A DNA stretch of 64,000 nucleotides from positions 248,001-312,000 of the forward strand of contig NZ_JAMTCT010000002.1 of assembly GCF_024171995.1 (NCBI RefSeq), in the 5' to 3' direction. The translations under genes were made by a program, and so were the position numbers. The notes beneath the pieces are model-generated. The model was not told the DNA's origin. It searched no databases and worked only from the letters and a program-made list of their open reading frames with translations. Shown here piece after piece: positions 16,281 to 25,138 of the stretch (its first letter is position 1; each line of letters opens with the position of its first letter). This DNA comes from Promicromonospora umidemergens. GTDB lineage: Bacteria > Actinomycetota > Actinomycetes > Actinomycetales > Cellulomonadaceae.

Positions 16281-17684
16281 ATGACGTTGCCGATGATTCT
16301 GGCGCTCGGCGTCCTGGTCGTCATGATCGTTCTCATCATGATGGACGTGCTTCCGTTCGGAGCACCGCCCCTGCTGGCTTGCCTGCTGCTCGTGGTCGTT
16401 GGCCTGTCAACGGTCCCCGAGGCTTTCGCGGGTTTCACGAACTCGAGTGTTCTCATGATCGCGTTCTTCATGGTCCCACTGGCGGCCATGCAGAAGACAA
16501 GACTCATCGGCCGGGTGAGAAAGACCATGGGCGAGCTCGTGGAGAAGGGCGGCTACAAGAGCTACGCCCTGTTGATCGTGGTCGTCATGCTCGGTGCCAG
16601 CCTCGCCGGCACCGGCGCAACGGGCTACTACGTGCTGGTGATCGCTCTTGTCTCCACCATTCCGTACGGGAAGAAGCTCCCGACGTCGAAGCTCATGATG
16701 CCGCTGGGATTCGCGACCAATCATCCGCTCGCCCCCGTCAACGTGGCACTGATCTACGGCGTCATGGTCACGGCGCTCGAAGCCTCCGGCTACACGGGGA
16801 ACGTCTCCATGGTGACCTTCTCCCTGGTCAACCTGATCGTGAGCATCGGCTTCCTGGCCTGGTCGCTGGTGGCGTACCGCCTCCTGCCCGACCACCCCAT
16901 CGCCGACCCGGCAGCCGAGGCGTCCGGACCGGGTGGGGAGCCTGCCACGCCCGCGAAGGGCACCGGCGGCGGAACGCCCGCGCTCCGGAACGAGTCCGGA
17001 CCGGATGCGCCGTCGACGACACCAGGGACCAGCACCTCGGTCGCCGTGCGCGAGCCTGAAGGCAGTGAGCTGGAGCTGCCCGCCTGGAAGGAGTACGCCA
17101 CCGGCGCCGTGTTCATCGTGAGCGTCGTCGCCATGATGCTCATGAACGTGCTGGGCGACCTGGCCTACGTCGTTCCAGGCCTGGGCGCGTTCGCCCTGCT
17201 CGCCATCCGGATGGTCGACTTCAGGGAGTTCCGCGAGAACCTGTTCGCCCCCGTCATCCTCATGATGGCCGGCGTCATCGGGGTCGCCGACGCTCTCGCC
17301 AAGTCCGGCCTGACCGCGCTGGTGGGCAACTCCGTGGCCGACCTGGTGGGCACGTCCGTGTCACCGTTCGTGCTCGTCCTGGTCTTCGCCCTGCTCACCA
17401 GCACCGCCGCCGCCTTCACCGGCTCCAACCTGGGCTCCGTGGCGATCTTTGCCCCGATCGCCATCGCCACCTTCCTGAGCCTGGGGCTCGACCCCGTCGC
17501 TGTCGCCTGCGCCGTGGCCGTGGCCGGCTGGAACGGCCACTACATGCCCATCGACGGCATGCCGGCAATGATCCTCGGGATGGGCAAGTACAAGCTGACG
17601 GAGTTCTGGAAGTTCACGATCCCCATGTACCTCATCCGGATCCTCGCCCTCTCCGCAGGTGCCGTCCTGCTCTTCCCGGTGTGA
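16281..17684 (+). CDS. SLC13/IT-superfamily permease
   Basis: Polytopic transporter of 467 residues with about ten helices in two halves, separated by a long hydrophilic linker rich in Pro/Gly/Thr (about residues 210-275). Features include the GAPPLLACLLLVVVGL start, LGFATNHPLAPVNVALI, TSTAAAFTGSNLGSVAIFAP and GWNGHYMPIDGMPAMILGMGKY, consistent with divalent-anion or organic-acid carriers. It lies between the sialidase-like and DeoR genes in the same direction, so it probably imports the compound that the regulon degrades. Confidence 0.8.
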   Translation: MTLPMILALGVLVVMIVLIMMDVLPFGAPPLLACLLLVVVGLSTVPEAFAGFTNSSVLMIAFFMVPLAAMQKTRLIGRVRKTMGELVEKGGYKSYALLIVVVMLGASLAGTGATGYYVLVIALVSTIPYGKKLPTSKLMMPLGFATNHPLAPVNVALIYGVMVTALEASGYTGNVSMVTFSLVNLIVSIGFLAWSLVAYRLLPDHPIADPAAEASGPGGEPATPAKGTGGGTPALRNESGPDAPSTTPGTSTSVAVREPEGSELELPAWKEYATGAVFIVSVVAMMLMNVLGDLAYVVPGLGAFALLAIRMVDFREFRENLFAPVILMMAGVIGVADALAKSGLTALVGNSVADLVGTSVSPFVLVLVFALLTSTAAAFTGSNLGSVAIFAPIAIATFLSLGLDPVAVACAVAVAGWNGHYMPIDGMPAMILGMGKYKLTEFWKFTIPMYLIRILALSAGAVLLFPV

Positions 17685-17714
17685 CTGCCCCAGATCCCCG
17701 CCGCCCGCATCTCC

Positions 17715-17741
17715 CGCGCATGAATCTGCGCGTTTCGCGCG
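17715..17741. promoter_or_regulatory. DeoR-type operator half-sites upstream of the regulator
   Basis: CGCGCA-TGAATC-TGCGCG-TTT-CGCGCG repeats the half-sites found before the sialidase-like gene (TGCGCG/CGCGCA). A TACGCT -10-like hexamer follows at 17743-17748, and TGCGCG recurs at 17759-17764. The arrangement suggests autoregulation of the DeoR gene and co-regulation of the upstream genes. Confidence 0.5.
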
Positions 17742-17793
17742 ATACGCTCCCAGTCACTTGCGCGGGAACGCGACCAACTCGAAGGAGAGCCGA

Positions 17794-18558
17794 ATGAGGG
17801 CACCCCAACGGCGCGAAGAGATTGTCCGGATGGCTCGGAGCAACGGACTGGCCAGCGTCGAGCACCTCGCCGAGGTGTTCGGAGTCACCCAGTCAACGAT
17901 CCGGCGTGACCTGTCGACGCTCGACAAGTCGAACCAGCTGGCCCGAACCTACGGTGGCGTGATCGCCGTCCGCTCACCGCACCACGAGGCGAGCCTTCAG
18001 GAACGAGCCTCCGAGTGCCACGGCGCCAAGGACGCGATCGGTCGATGGGCCGCCGGCCAGGTCGAGCCAGGACAGACAGTCCTGCTGGACGCTGGGACGA
18101 CCACCGCGCGGGTCGCGGCGCATCTGCACGGCACGTCCCCGCTCACCGTGGTGACCAGCGGGCTGACGCCGTTCTTCGAGCTCGCCGACGACTCCGGGAT
18201 GGAGCGCATCCTGCTGGGCGGCGAATACCGAGAGGTCTCCCAGAGCTTTGTCGGGCCGCTGACGGAGGCGGCGCTGGATCGCTGGTCGTTCGACCGGGCC
18301 TTTCTCGGCGCTGACGCCGTGACGGCCGAGCGCGGCATCTGCGAAGCCTCCCCCGTGCAGACCAGGCTCAAGGAGCTGATGGCCCGCGCCGGCGACCAGG
18401 TCTACGTCCTGGCCCACGCGGCCAAGCTCGGTGCTACGCCGTTCAACGCCTGGGTGCATCTGCCAGGGAAGTGGACTCTCGTCACGGATGCAGGAGCGAC
18501 CGCGGAGCAGCTCGCGCCCTTCGAGAGCCGCGGCATCACAACGGTGCTGGCGGACTGA
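17794..18558 (+). CDS. DeoR/GlpR family transcriptional regulator
   Basis: Sugar-phosphate-responsive repressor of 254 residues. The N-terminal winged helix (RREEIVRMARSNGLASVEHLAEVFGVTQSTIRRDLSTL) is followed by the DeoR sensor domain with VLLDAGTTTARVAAHL, VVTSGLTPFFELAD, LLGGEYREVSQSFVGPLTE and AFLGADAVTAERGICEAS. The ATG follows GAAGGAG. It sits between the permease and aldolase genes and is expected to bind the repeated TGCGCG/CGCGCA sites. The inducer would be a phosphorylated or acidic intermediate (inference). Confidence 0.92.
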   Translation: MRAPQRREEIVRMARSNGLASVEHLAEVFGVTQSTIRRDLSTLDKSNQLARTYGGVIAVRSPHHEASLQERASECHGAKDAIGRWAAGQVEPGQTVLLDAGTTTARVAAHLHGTSPLTVVTSGLTPFFELADDSGMERILLGGEYREVSQSFVGPLTEAALDRWSFDRAFLGADAVTAERGICEASPVQTRLKELMARAGDQVYVLAHAAKLGATPFNAWVHLPGKWTLVTDAGATAEQLAPFESRGITTVLAD

Positions 18559-18613
18559 TGGCAGGCACCGTCCCGATCAACCCACACACCAGCCCTAGAA
18601 CCGAAGGTGACCG

Positions 18614-19513
18614 ATGAAGAGCATTTCGATCCGAGGCATCATTCCCGCCCTGGTGACGCCGTTCCACGACGACGAATCCCTGAATCTCGAGCAGATGAAG
18701 CGCCACACCGTGCGTGCGATCGACGCCGGCGCGCACGGGGTCTTCTGCCTGGGCACCAACGGAGAGTTCTTCCAGATGACGGCAGACGAGCGTGTTGCCG
18801 TCCTCGAATCCGTCACGGAGGCCGCGGACGGACGCGTTCCGGTCTACGCGGGCGCGGGGGCGGTCGGCACGCGCGACACCATCACGCTCGCACGGAGACT
18901 CGCCGATGGTGGCGCGGACGTGCTGTCCGTGATCACGCCCTACTTCGCCTCCGCCTCGCAGGAAGAGCTCTACCGGCACTTCGCTGCCGTTGCGGAGAGC
19001 GTCGACGTGCCGATCCTGCTCTACAACATCCCCGCGCGGACGAACGTCAACCTGGACCCGTCGACGGTGGCCAGGCTGGCCGCGATCGAGAACATCGTCG
19101 GTATCAAGGACTCGTCGGGGAACTTCGACAACATCCTGCAGTACCTCGAGCTCACGGACCGAGACACGTTCGATGTCCTCTCGGGTACGGACTCGTTAAT
19201 CCTGGCGAGCCTGCAGGCCGGCGGAGCCGGCGGCATCACCGCCATCGCGAACATCTACCCGCACACGATGGTGGAGATCTACGAAAAGTGGCAGGCAGGG
19301 GACCTGGATGCTGCACGGGCCGCGCAGGCGCGCATCCGCCCCATCCGCAACCTCTTTCGCCACGGTAATCCCAACACCATCGTCAAGGCAGCCACCAACG
19401 CCGCCGGCGAGCCGGTAGGCCCATGCCGGGCACCTTTCAACAACCTCGGCGAGCAAGCGCTCGCCGACATCGCGGCGACCATCGCCGCAGACCACGCCCG
19501 GGGCCTGCGATGA
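18614..19513 (+). CDS. DapA/N-acetylneuraminate lyase family aldolase
   Basis: Class I Schiff-base aldolase of 299 residues. It has the family's LGTNGEFFQM loop, catalytic Tyr in LLYNIPARTNVNL, and Schiff-base Lys in IVGIKDSSGNFDN. Normal length for DHDPS, N-acetylneuraminate lyase and 2-keto-3-deoxy-acid aldolases. The catabolic surroundings (transporter, DeoR, aldo/keto reductase, sialidase-like protein) argue for cleavage or dehydration of a keto-deoxy sugar acid, not lysine biosynthesis. Exact substrate not readable. Confidence 0.87.
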   Translation: MKSISIRGIIPALVTPFHDDESLNLEQMKRHTVRAIDAGAHGVFCLGTNGEFFQMTADERVAVLESVTEAADGRVPVYAGAGAVGTRDTITLARRLADGGADVLSVITPYFASASQEELYRHFAAVAESVDVPILLYNIPARTNVNLDPSTVARLAAIENIVGIKDSSGNFDNILQYLELTDRDTFDVLSGTDSLILASLQAGGAGGITAIANIYPHTMVEIYEKWQAGDLDAARAAQARIRPIRNLFRHGNPNTIVKAATNAAGEPVGPCRAPFNNLGEQALADIAATIAADHARGLR

Positions 19514-19544
19514 AACGGCCCGGAGACAAGGAGGCACCGCCGAT

Positions 19545-20543
19545 ATGACCGAGACCACTCGAGCCCAGATTCCGACCGTGCCGCTCGACGGCGTCACGAC
19601 GCCGCTCACGCGGATCGTGCTGGGCACGATGTCCATGGGCGACACCGCAGATGCTGCCGCGTCCGAGGCGGTGTTCGAGGCGGCCATCGACGCCGGCATC
19701 ACCGGAATCGACTGCGCGAACGGCTACGCCCGCGGAACGACCGAGTCCCTGATAGCTCCGTTGGTGCAGCGACACCGTGAGGCAATCGTGCTGTCGACGA
19801 AGGCGGGCATCCCCCACCCTGATGCGGGCGACGACGCGCCACTGTCCAGGGCCGGCCTCACCGCCAGTGTCGAAGGATCGCTGCGGCGCCTCGGCGTGGA
19901 GAGCATCGACCTGTTCTACCTGCACCAGCCGGACCGCAGCACGCCGGTCGCCGAGACCATGGAGACGATCGCCGACCTGCACGAGGCCGGCAAGATCAAG
20001 GCACTCGGCGTCTCCAACTACTCAGCATGGCAGACCCTCGAAGTCATCCAGGCCGCCAAGGAGCTCAACACCATAGCTCCCGTCGTCGGCCAGAACGTCT
20101 ACAACCTCCTGGCCCGTCGGGTCGAGGACGAGTGGGTCGAGCTCGCAGAGACGTACGGGCTGCTCACCATGTGCTACAACCCCCTCGCCGGGGGCCTTCT
20201 CGCCCACGTGCCCCAGGAAGCGGGCACACCCACGCGCTTCTCGGCCGCCTCCAGCCTGGCCGAGATGTACAAGAAGCGTTATTGGACGCCCGAGCTCCTC
20301 GCCGCAGTCGCCGAGCTGGCCACCGTGGCCGCGGATGCCGGGCTCTCGATGTCGGAGCTCGCGCTGCGGTGGCTGGTCAGCCGGCCCGGAGCCGACGCCG
20401 TGCTGGTGGGCGGCGGCCGAACCGAGCACCTCGCCAGCAACCTCGAGTCGTTGCTGAAGGGCCCGCTTCCTCAGGACGTGCTCGCTGCCTGCCAAGAGAT
20501 CAGTGACCCGCTCAAGGGCGTGATGCCGGCCTACAACCGCTGA
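19545..20543 (+). CDS. Aldo/keto reductase of the catabolic regulon
   Basis: NADPH-dependent reductase of 332 residues with Asp/Tyr in GIDCANGYARGTTES, Lys in VLSTKAGIP, His in LFYLHQPDRS, and the C-terminal AVLVGGGRTEHLASNL cofactor segment. AAGGAGG precedes the ATG. Last gene of the unidirectional sialidase-permease-DeoR-aldolase block, 31 nt after the aldolase, so probably the same transcript. It may reduce an aldehyde released by the aldolase (inference). Confidence 0.88.
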   Translation: MTETTRAQIPTVPLDGVTTPLTRIVLGTMSMGDTADAAASEAVFEAAIDAGITGIDCANGYARGTTESLIAPLVQRHREAIVLSTKAGIPHPDAGDDAPLSRAGLTASVEGSLRRLGVESIDLFYLHQPDRSTPVAETMETIADLHEAGKIKALGVSNYSAWQTLEVIQAAKELNTIAPVVGQNVYNLLARRVEDEWVELAETYGLLTMCYNPLAGGLLAHVPQEAGTPTRFSAASSLAEMYKKRYWTPELLAAVAELATVAADAGLSMSELALRWLVSRPGADAVLVGGGRTEHLASNLESLLKGPLPQDVLAACQEISDPLKGVMPAYNR

Positions 20544-20572
20544 GTCCCAAGATCTCGTCCGAGCCGCACGGC

Positions 20573-20599
20573 GGGGCCGTCGCTTGTCGCGACGGCCCC
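20573..20599. terminator. Rho-independent hairpin between converging genes
   Basis: Perfect 11-bp stem GGGGCCGTCGC / GCGACGGCCCC with loop TTGTC, between the convergent aldo/keto reductase and TetR genes. There is no long U tract, as is usual in high-GC actinobacteria. It could serve both directions. Confidence 0.7.
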
Positions 20600-20634
20600 A
20601 CGACCGTCAGAACATCGTGTTGGTGGTAGCGGCC

Positions 20635-21237
20635 TTACTCCGGCAGGATCGAGCGGACCTGGTCCTGGATCTCCCGCGCGATGTCCTCGACCGGTTTGGC
20701 AGCGTTGAAGGACGCGGCCATGCTGACGAACATGATCGCCGAGACGATACGTGCCCGCGCCGCGGCGTCCTGCGCGGTGGTGCTCCCGTCGCGCTGCAGG
20801 ACGGCGGCGATCGCCTCCTCGGTCTGCACGGTCAGGCCCAGCGCCTCGCGGTGATGAGGTTCGGCGGGGTCACCGAAGACGATCTCGCGCAGGTAGGTGC
20901 GCCCGTTGTCGACCTGCTTGCGGTTGCACTCCACCACGGGGCCGACGATCGCCATCACCGCGTCGAGCGGGTCGGTGATGCTCTCGGCCGCCTGCTTTCC
21001 CTGGGCGAGTGCGTCGGCGTAGGTGGAGTTCTGCACGAGCAGCAGGAGCTCGCCCTTGGTCTTGGCGTAGAGGAACAGCGTGCCCGCCCCGATGTCGGCC
21101 TTGTCGGCGATCTCCTGGGTGGTGACCTCGTCGACGCCCCGCTCACCGAAGAGCTCGGTGGCGGCAGCCACGATCCGTTCGAGCTTTTCCTGCTTGTTCC
21201 GCTCGCGCCGTCCGACCGGCTTGGAGGCGAGTGGCAT
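20635..21237 (-). CDS. TetR family transcriptional regulator
   Basis: 200-residue repressor. The N-terminal HTH reads RIVAAATELFGERGVDEVTTQEIADKADIGAGTLFLYAKTKGELL. The C-terminal ligand domain is all-helical with no cysteine motif. ATG 21237 is chosen for its AAGGA eight nt upstream and the typical short Arg/Lys-rich arm; longer in-frame starts exist. The following gene on the same strand is an alpha/beta hydrolase transcribed towards it, so hydrolase and oxidoreductase genes are candidate targets. Confidence 0.87.
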   Translation of the reverse strand: MPLASKPVGRRERNKQEKLERIVAAATELFGERGVDEVTTQEIADKADIGAGTLFLYAKTKGELLLLVQNSTYADALAQGKQAAESITDPLDAVMAIVGPVVECNRKQVDNGRTYLREIVFGDPAEPHHREALGLTVQTEEAIAAVLQRDGSTTAQDAAARARIVSAIMFVSMAASFNAAKPVEDIAREIQDQVRSILPE

Positions 21238-21399
21238 GGTTGCTGTCCTTCGTTGCTGATCGGGCTCGAGCTCGGCGCTCATTCTTCCACAGCGACCATG
21301 GGTGCCTGCCGTGGCTGGTCCGTACGCACCCACAGCAGGATCGAGGAGACGAACGGCTTCTTCGCCGACGTAGATCCTGCCTTCGTCCGGTCGTAGGTA

Positions 21400-22266
21400 T
21401 CAGGCGCCGAGGAACTCGGCGACGACGGGTGCGAACTTCTCGTGGAACTGGAAGATGCCGCCGTGCCCGGAGTCCGGGTAGATGATCAGCTCGGAGCCCT
21501 CGATGCGGCGGTGCAGGTCCTCGGACAGGACCGAGGGCACCATCCGGTCGCTGTCGCCGTTGGCGATCAGGGTGGGCTGCGTGAGCCTCGACAGGTCGGA
21601 GGGTGCTGAGCGCCCGTACTTCTGGATCGCCTTGAGCTGCGTCCGGAACCCCTTGATCGAGATCTCCTGGTCGCGGTCGATCGTACGCTCCTTGAGGCGG
21701 TTGACGAACGCGCGGGCGGCGGGCTTGCCGGTGGCGGTGCGGTGGAAGAAGAGGAACTCCTTCGGGTCCCGCCGGGTCAGGGTCGCGCGCACGACGTCAT
21801 ACCAGGTGACGGCGACGACCTTGTCGATGTCCTTGCCGCCCCGGGGCCCGGTCCCGGTCAGGACGAGCTTGCGGACCAGCTCGGGGTGCTTGACCACGAA
21901 GTCCTGGGCGATGAAGCCGCCCAGGGAGAAGGAGAAGATGTCGATCGTGTCGAAGCCGAGGGCCTTGATGAAGGTGTAGGCGTCGTCGGCCATCGCCTCG
22001 ACGCTGTCGGGGACGATGCCGGTGGAGGCGCCCACGCCCCGGTTGTCGAAGGTGATGACGTGACGGGTCTGCGCGATCGCGTCGACGATCCGGGGGTCCC
22101 AGTTGTCGAGCGTCGCGCCGAGGTGCACGAAGAAGACGACGGGGATCCCGCCCTTCGGCCCGAGTTCCCGGTAGGCGTAGGTGACGCCGCCCGCGTTGAC
22201 GGTGCGGGCCGAAGCCAGCGCGTAGGACGTGACGACGGAATCGTTCGAGGTGTCGTTGGTGCTCAT
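21400..22266 (-). CDS. Alpha/beta hydrolase
   Basis: Serine hydrolase of 288 residues. The oxyanion region is FFVHLGATLDNWDP. The nucleophile elbow is FSFSLGG (Ser in S-x-S-x-G-G context), a later Asp lies in NGDSDRMVP, and the His is in DSGHGGIF. No signal peptide, so cytoplasmic. It closely resembles the broken hydrolase at 23.4-24.2 kb (same GVTYAYRELG / DPRIVDAIAQ / LKERT / DSDRMVP framework), so the two are tandem paralogues around the quinone-reductase-like gene. Substrate unknown. Confidence 0.87.
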   Translation of the reverse strand: MSTNDTSNDSVVTSYALASARTVNAGGVTYAYRELGPKGGIPVVFFVHLGATLDNWDPRIVDAIAQTRHVITFDNRGVGASTGIVPDSVEAMADDAYTFIKALGFDTIDIFSFSLGGFIAQDFVVKHPELVRKLVLTGTGPRGGKDIDKVVAVTWYDVVRATLTRRDPKEFLFFHRTATGKPAARAFVNRLKERTIDRDQEISIKGFRTQLKAIQKYGRSAPSDLSRLTQPTLIANGDSDRMVPSVLSEDLHRRIEGSELIIYPDSGHGGIFQFHEKFAPVVAEFLGA

Positions 22267-22323
22267 GACGTTCTCCTGTTTCTGGTCCTGCGACGGGTGA
22301 GAAAGGATGGTGAGAATGCCGGC

Positions 22324-23319
22324 TCAGGCCCTGGTGATGACGGCCTTGCCGCGGATGCCGCCCTTGCCCAGCGACTGCATGGCCTCCACGGTCTGGTCGA
22401 AGTCGAAGACCCGCCCGACGACGGGGCGCAGCACGCCCTTGTCGACAAGGGCGGTGATCTGGCGGAGCTGCTCGCCACTGGCGCGCATGAAGAGAAACTC
22501 GTAGGTCACCCCGAGCTTGCGCGCCCGCCGGCGGATCCTCCCGCTGAGCGCTGCCATCGCGAGGCGCAGCACCGGGTTCAGCCCGGCCTCCCGGGCGAAC
22601 GCGGGGTCGGGCGGCCCGACGATCCCGATCGCCTTGCCCCCGGGGCGCAGCACCCGCAGGGACTTCTCGAGGTTCTCCCCACCGACGCTGTCCAGCACCA
22701 GGTCGTACCCGTCCAGGAGCTGTTCGAAGTCCTGGTTGCGGTAGTCGATGGCGGAGTCCGCGCCGAGCTCACGCACGAAGTCGATGTTGCCCGCGCTGAC
22801 GGTCGTTGCGACCGTGGCGCCGAGGTGCTTGGCGAGCTGGATCGCGATGGTCCCGACGCCGCCCGCGCCTGCCTGGATCAGGACCCGCTGCCCGGGCTGC
22901 ACGTTGCCCTTCTCGACGAGCGCCTGCCAGGCGGTCAGTGCGACCAGCGGGAGCGATCCCGCCTCCTCGAGGGTGACCGTCGCCGGCTTGAGAGCCACGT
23001 CGGCCTCGGGGACCGCGATGCGCTCCGCGAAGGCTCCGATGCGCTCGGTGCGGGGCTGGGCATACACCTGGTCCCCGATCGCGAACTCCCGGACCTTGGC
23101 GCCGACTCCGATCACCGTTCCGGCGACGTCGCTGCCCATGACCTGCGGCAGCTCGTACGAGAGGAACGCCTTGAACGCCCCCTGCCGGATCTTTTCGTCG
23201 ACGACGTTCAGCCCGGCGGCCTGGACCTGGACGAGCACGTCGTGCTCACCGACCACGGGCTCGGGGACGTCCGCTTCCTGCAGCGGCTCCTTGTACTTGT
23301 TGATGACAAACGCGCGCAT
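22324..23319 (-). CDS. NADP-dependent medium-chain oxidoreductase (quinone-reductase-like)
   Basis: Zinc-independent MDR enzyme of 331 residues. The GroES-like N-terminus (VLVQVQAAGLNVVDEKIRQG, MGSDVAGTVIGVG) lacks structural zinc cysteines. The Rossmann core has VLIQAGAGGVGTIAIQLAKHLGA. The C-terminal VVGRVFDFDQTVEAMQSL is typical of quinone oxidoreductase/zeta-crystallin relatives. It is co-oriented between the two paralogous alpha/beta hydrolases, so a shared transcript is likely. Probably reduces a quinone or enone, electron acceptor unknown. Confidence 0.88.
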   Translation of the reverse strand: MRAFVINKYKEPLQEADVPEPVVGEHDVLVQVQAAGLNVVDEKIRQGAFKAFLSYELPQVMGSDVAGTVIGVGAKVREFAIGDQVYAQPRTERIGAFAERIAVPEADVALKPATVTLEEAGSLPLVALTAWQALVEKGNVQPGQRVLIQAGAGGVGTIAIQLAKHLGATVATTVSAGNIDFVRELGADSAIDYRNQDFEQLLDGYDLVLDSVGGENLEKSLRVLRPGGKAIGIVGPPDPAFAREAGLNPVLRLAMAALSGRIRRRARKLGVTYEFLFMRASGEQLRQITALVDKGVLRPVVGRVFDFDQTVEAMQSLGKGGIRGKAVITRA

Positions 23320-23389
23320 GGTGACTTTCCTTCTGGGTCCGATGGTGTGCTGTTGGCTTGTTCTGCTGACGGATGAGTGCCGGCGGGAG

Positions 23390-24240
23390 CTAGTGGCGGA
23401 GGAATTCGCGCGCGGCGGCGACGAACTCGCGGTGGTACTGGAAGACGGCGCCGTGACCGGAGTCCGGGTAGACCGTCACCGTCGCGCCGGGAAGAAGCCG
23501 GGCCAGCTCGGTGGCGTTCGCGGCCGGCACCAGGCGGTCGCTGTCGCCGTGGACGATGAGCGCCTGGCCGACGCCCGACGCCCACTCGACGGGTGCCTGC
23601 CGGCCCCAGCGGCGCAGCGCCGACAGCTGTGCGCGGTACGTTCCCAGGCTGACTGGCTTGTCGCGCCCCGTCGTGCGTTCCTTCAGCCGTGCGAGGTACA
23701 GGCGGGCGGCTGACCTGCCGGTGGCCGTCGAGGTGAAGAACAGTGGTGTCATCGGGTCGTCGAGCGTGAGCACGGCGCGGAGCCCCGTGGTGATCGCGGT
23801 GCGGGTGATGTCGGAGATGCCGGGGCCGCCGGCCGGTCCCGCGTTCGCGAGGACGAGCCGGTCGATCAGCCGCGGTGCCCGCGCGGCGACGGCCTGGGCG
23901 ACGATCCCGCCGACCGCGAGGCCGAACATGTCCACCCGGTCGTGGCCGAGCGCCCGGATCAGGCCGACGATGTCGTCGGCCATCCCGTCGATCGAGTCGC
24001 GGACGCGTCCGGTGGAGCCGCCGACGCCGCGGTAGTCGACGGCGATGACGCGGTGATCTTGCGCGAGCCCGTCGACGATGCGCGGGCCCCGGCGTCGAGG
24101 TTCGCCCCCAGGTGTGTCAGCAGGACCAGCGGAAGACCGCTCTGCAGGCCGAGCTCCCGGTAGGCGAACGTGGCGCCCACCGCCGCGACCGTACGTGTCG
24201 GTGTCTCCACGTAGCTCTGCGCCGTTCCTTGCTGCGACAT
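23390..24240 (-). pseudogene. Broken alpha/beta hydrolase (frameshift and lost nucleophile)
   Basis: The N-terminus (QSYVETPTRTVAAVGATFAYRELG, LLTHLGANLDAG) runs in one frame from ATG 24240. The rest (PRIVDGLAQDHRVIAVDYRGVGGSTG to YPDSGHGAVFQYH) continues in another. The frame changes in the C/G run near 24081-24092, where one extra C would restore it. The nucleophile elbow reads FGLAVGG, so the Ser of the intact paralogue at 21.4 kb is Ala here (codon 23915-23917). A frameshift alone could be a sequencing error. The missing Ser makes genuine decay or a non-catalytic role more likely. Confidence 0.75.
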
Positions 24241-24416
24241 GTCGCTCCCCTGAGGTCTCGTCCGGCTCGGATCTCGCCCGCCTGGCGAAGCCGAGCATAC
24301 TCAATCATGAGGTTACTCAGAAAGGTTGTCAAGAGGGGACCACATGGATCGCGAACGGCGCCGATCGTGCGCCGCGAGCGGGCGAAGCAGTGGAGTGCGC
24401 CTGCCAGCGGAGGTGG

Positions 24417-25007
24417 TTATGGTCGGAGCTCGGTGCCCACCAGGGCCAGGGCATTGCGGAGGCCCTGTTCCAGGAGGTGGTCGGAGAGCTGCCTGTCGGT
24501 CAGGGCGCGGGCGAGCTGTACCGTCCCGACCATCATGCCCAGCAGGCTGAGCGCCGTCACGCGGGACGCGAGCGGATCCTCCGGAGTCATGCGGGCGGCG
24601 AGGCCGTCGATGACGACCAGCACGCCGTCGGTGTACGCCTGCCTGGTCGTGTCACCGGAGCGCCCGATCTCGTCGAGAAGCGCGGCGTTCGGGCAGCCGT
24701 CGACGGGATTGTCCCGGTGGTCGGGCGACAGGTACCAGCGCACGAGCTGTTCGAGACCGGCTGCGCCGGGTCCCGTCTGCTCGACGATGTTCGAGTGCAG
24801 CAGGTCCAGCTCGTGGGCGATCGCCGTGTCGACGAGGTCGTCCTTGGACCCGAAGTGGGCGTAAAAGGCGCCGTTGGTCAGGCCTGCGTCCTTCATGAGG
24901 GTCGCAACTCCGGAGCCGTCGATGCCGCTCCGCTTGATCCGTCGACCGGCCGTCGCGATGATCCGCTGCCTCGTCTCCTGCTTGTGCTCTCTCGTGTACC
25001 GCGCCAT
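24417..25007 (-). CDS. TetR family transcriptional regulator
   Basis: 196-residue repressor with HTH TRQRIIATAGRRIKRSGIDGSGVATLMKDAGLTNGAFYAHFGSKDDLV, close to the AcrR/YcdC-like group, and a C-terminal helical domain (DGCPNAALLDEIGRSG, SLLGMMVGTVQLARAL). It lies between the hydrolase cluster and an SDR gene, all on the same strand, and could control either. The 176-nt gap toward the hydrolase (24241-24416) has CTCA-ATCA-TGAG (24300-24311) as a weak dyad. Confidence 0.87.
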   Translation of the reverse strand: MARYTREHKQETRQRIIATAGRRIKRSGIDGSGVATLMKDAGLTNGAFYAHFGSKDDLVDTAIAHELDLLHSNIVEQTGPGAAGLEQLVRWYLSPDHRDNPVDGCPNAALLDEIGRSGDTTRQAYTDGVLVVIDGLAARMTPEDPLASRVTALSLLGMMVGTVQLARALTDRQLSDHLLEQGLRNALALVGTELRP

Positions 25008-25138
25008 GTGTTATGTCCTCCATCTTTGTCCGGCCGTGCGCTCCGGATACCGTCCTGACCAGGTCATTCAGAGCGTAAGGCCGGTTGACCCTGGCTCGTC
25101 GGAGGGTCTGGTTGGCCGGCAAGTGGTTGAAGAAGAAG

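Noticed and set aside
14923-20543. Complete sialic acid catabolic operon
   Set aside because: Only sialidase-like and DapA/NanA-family proteins are present. NanE, NanK, NagA and NagB are missing and the sialidase-like protein is not secreted.
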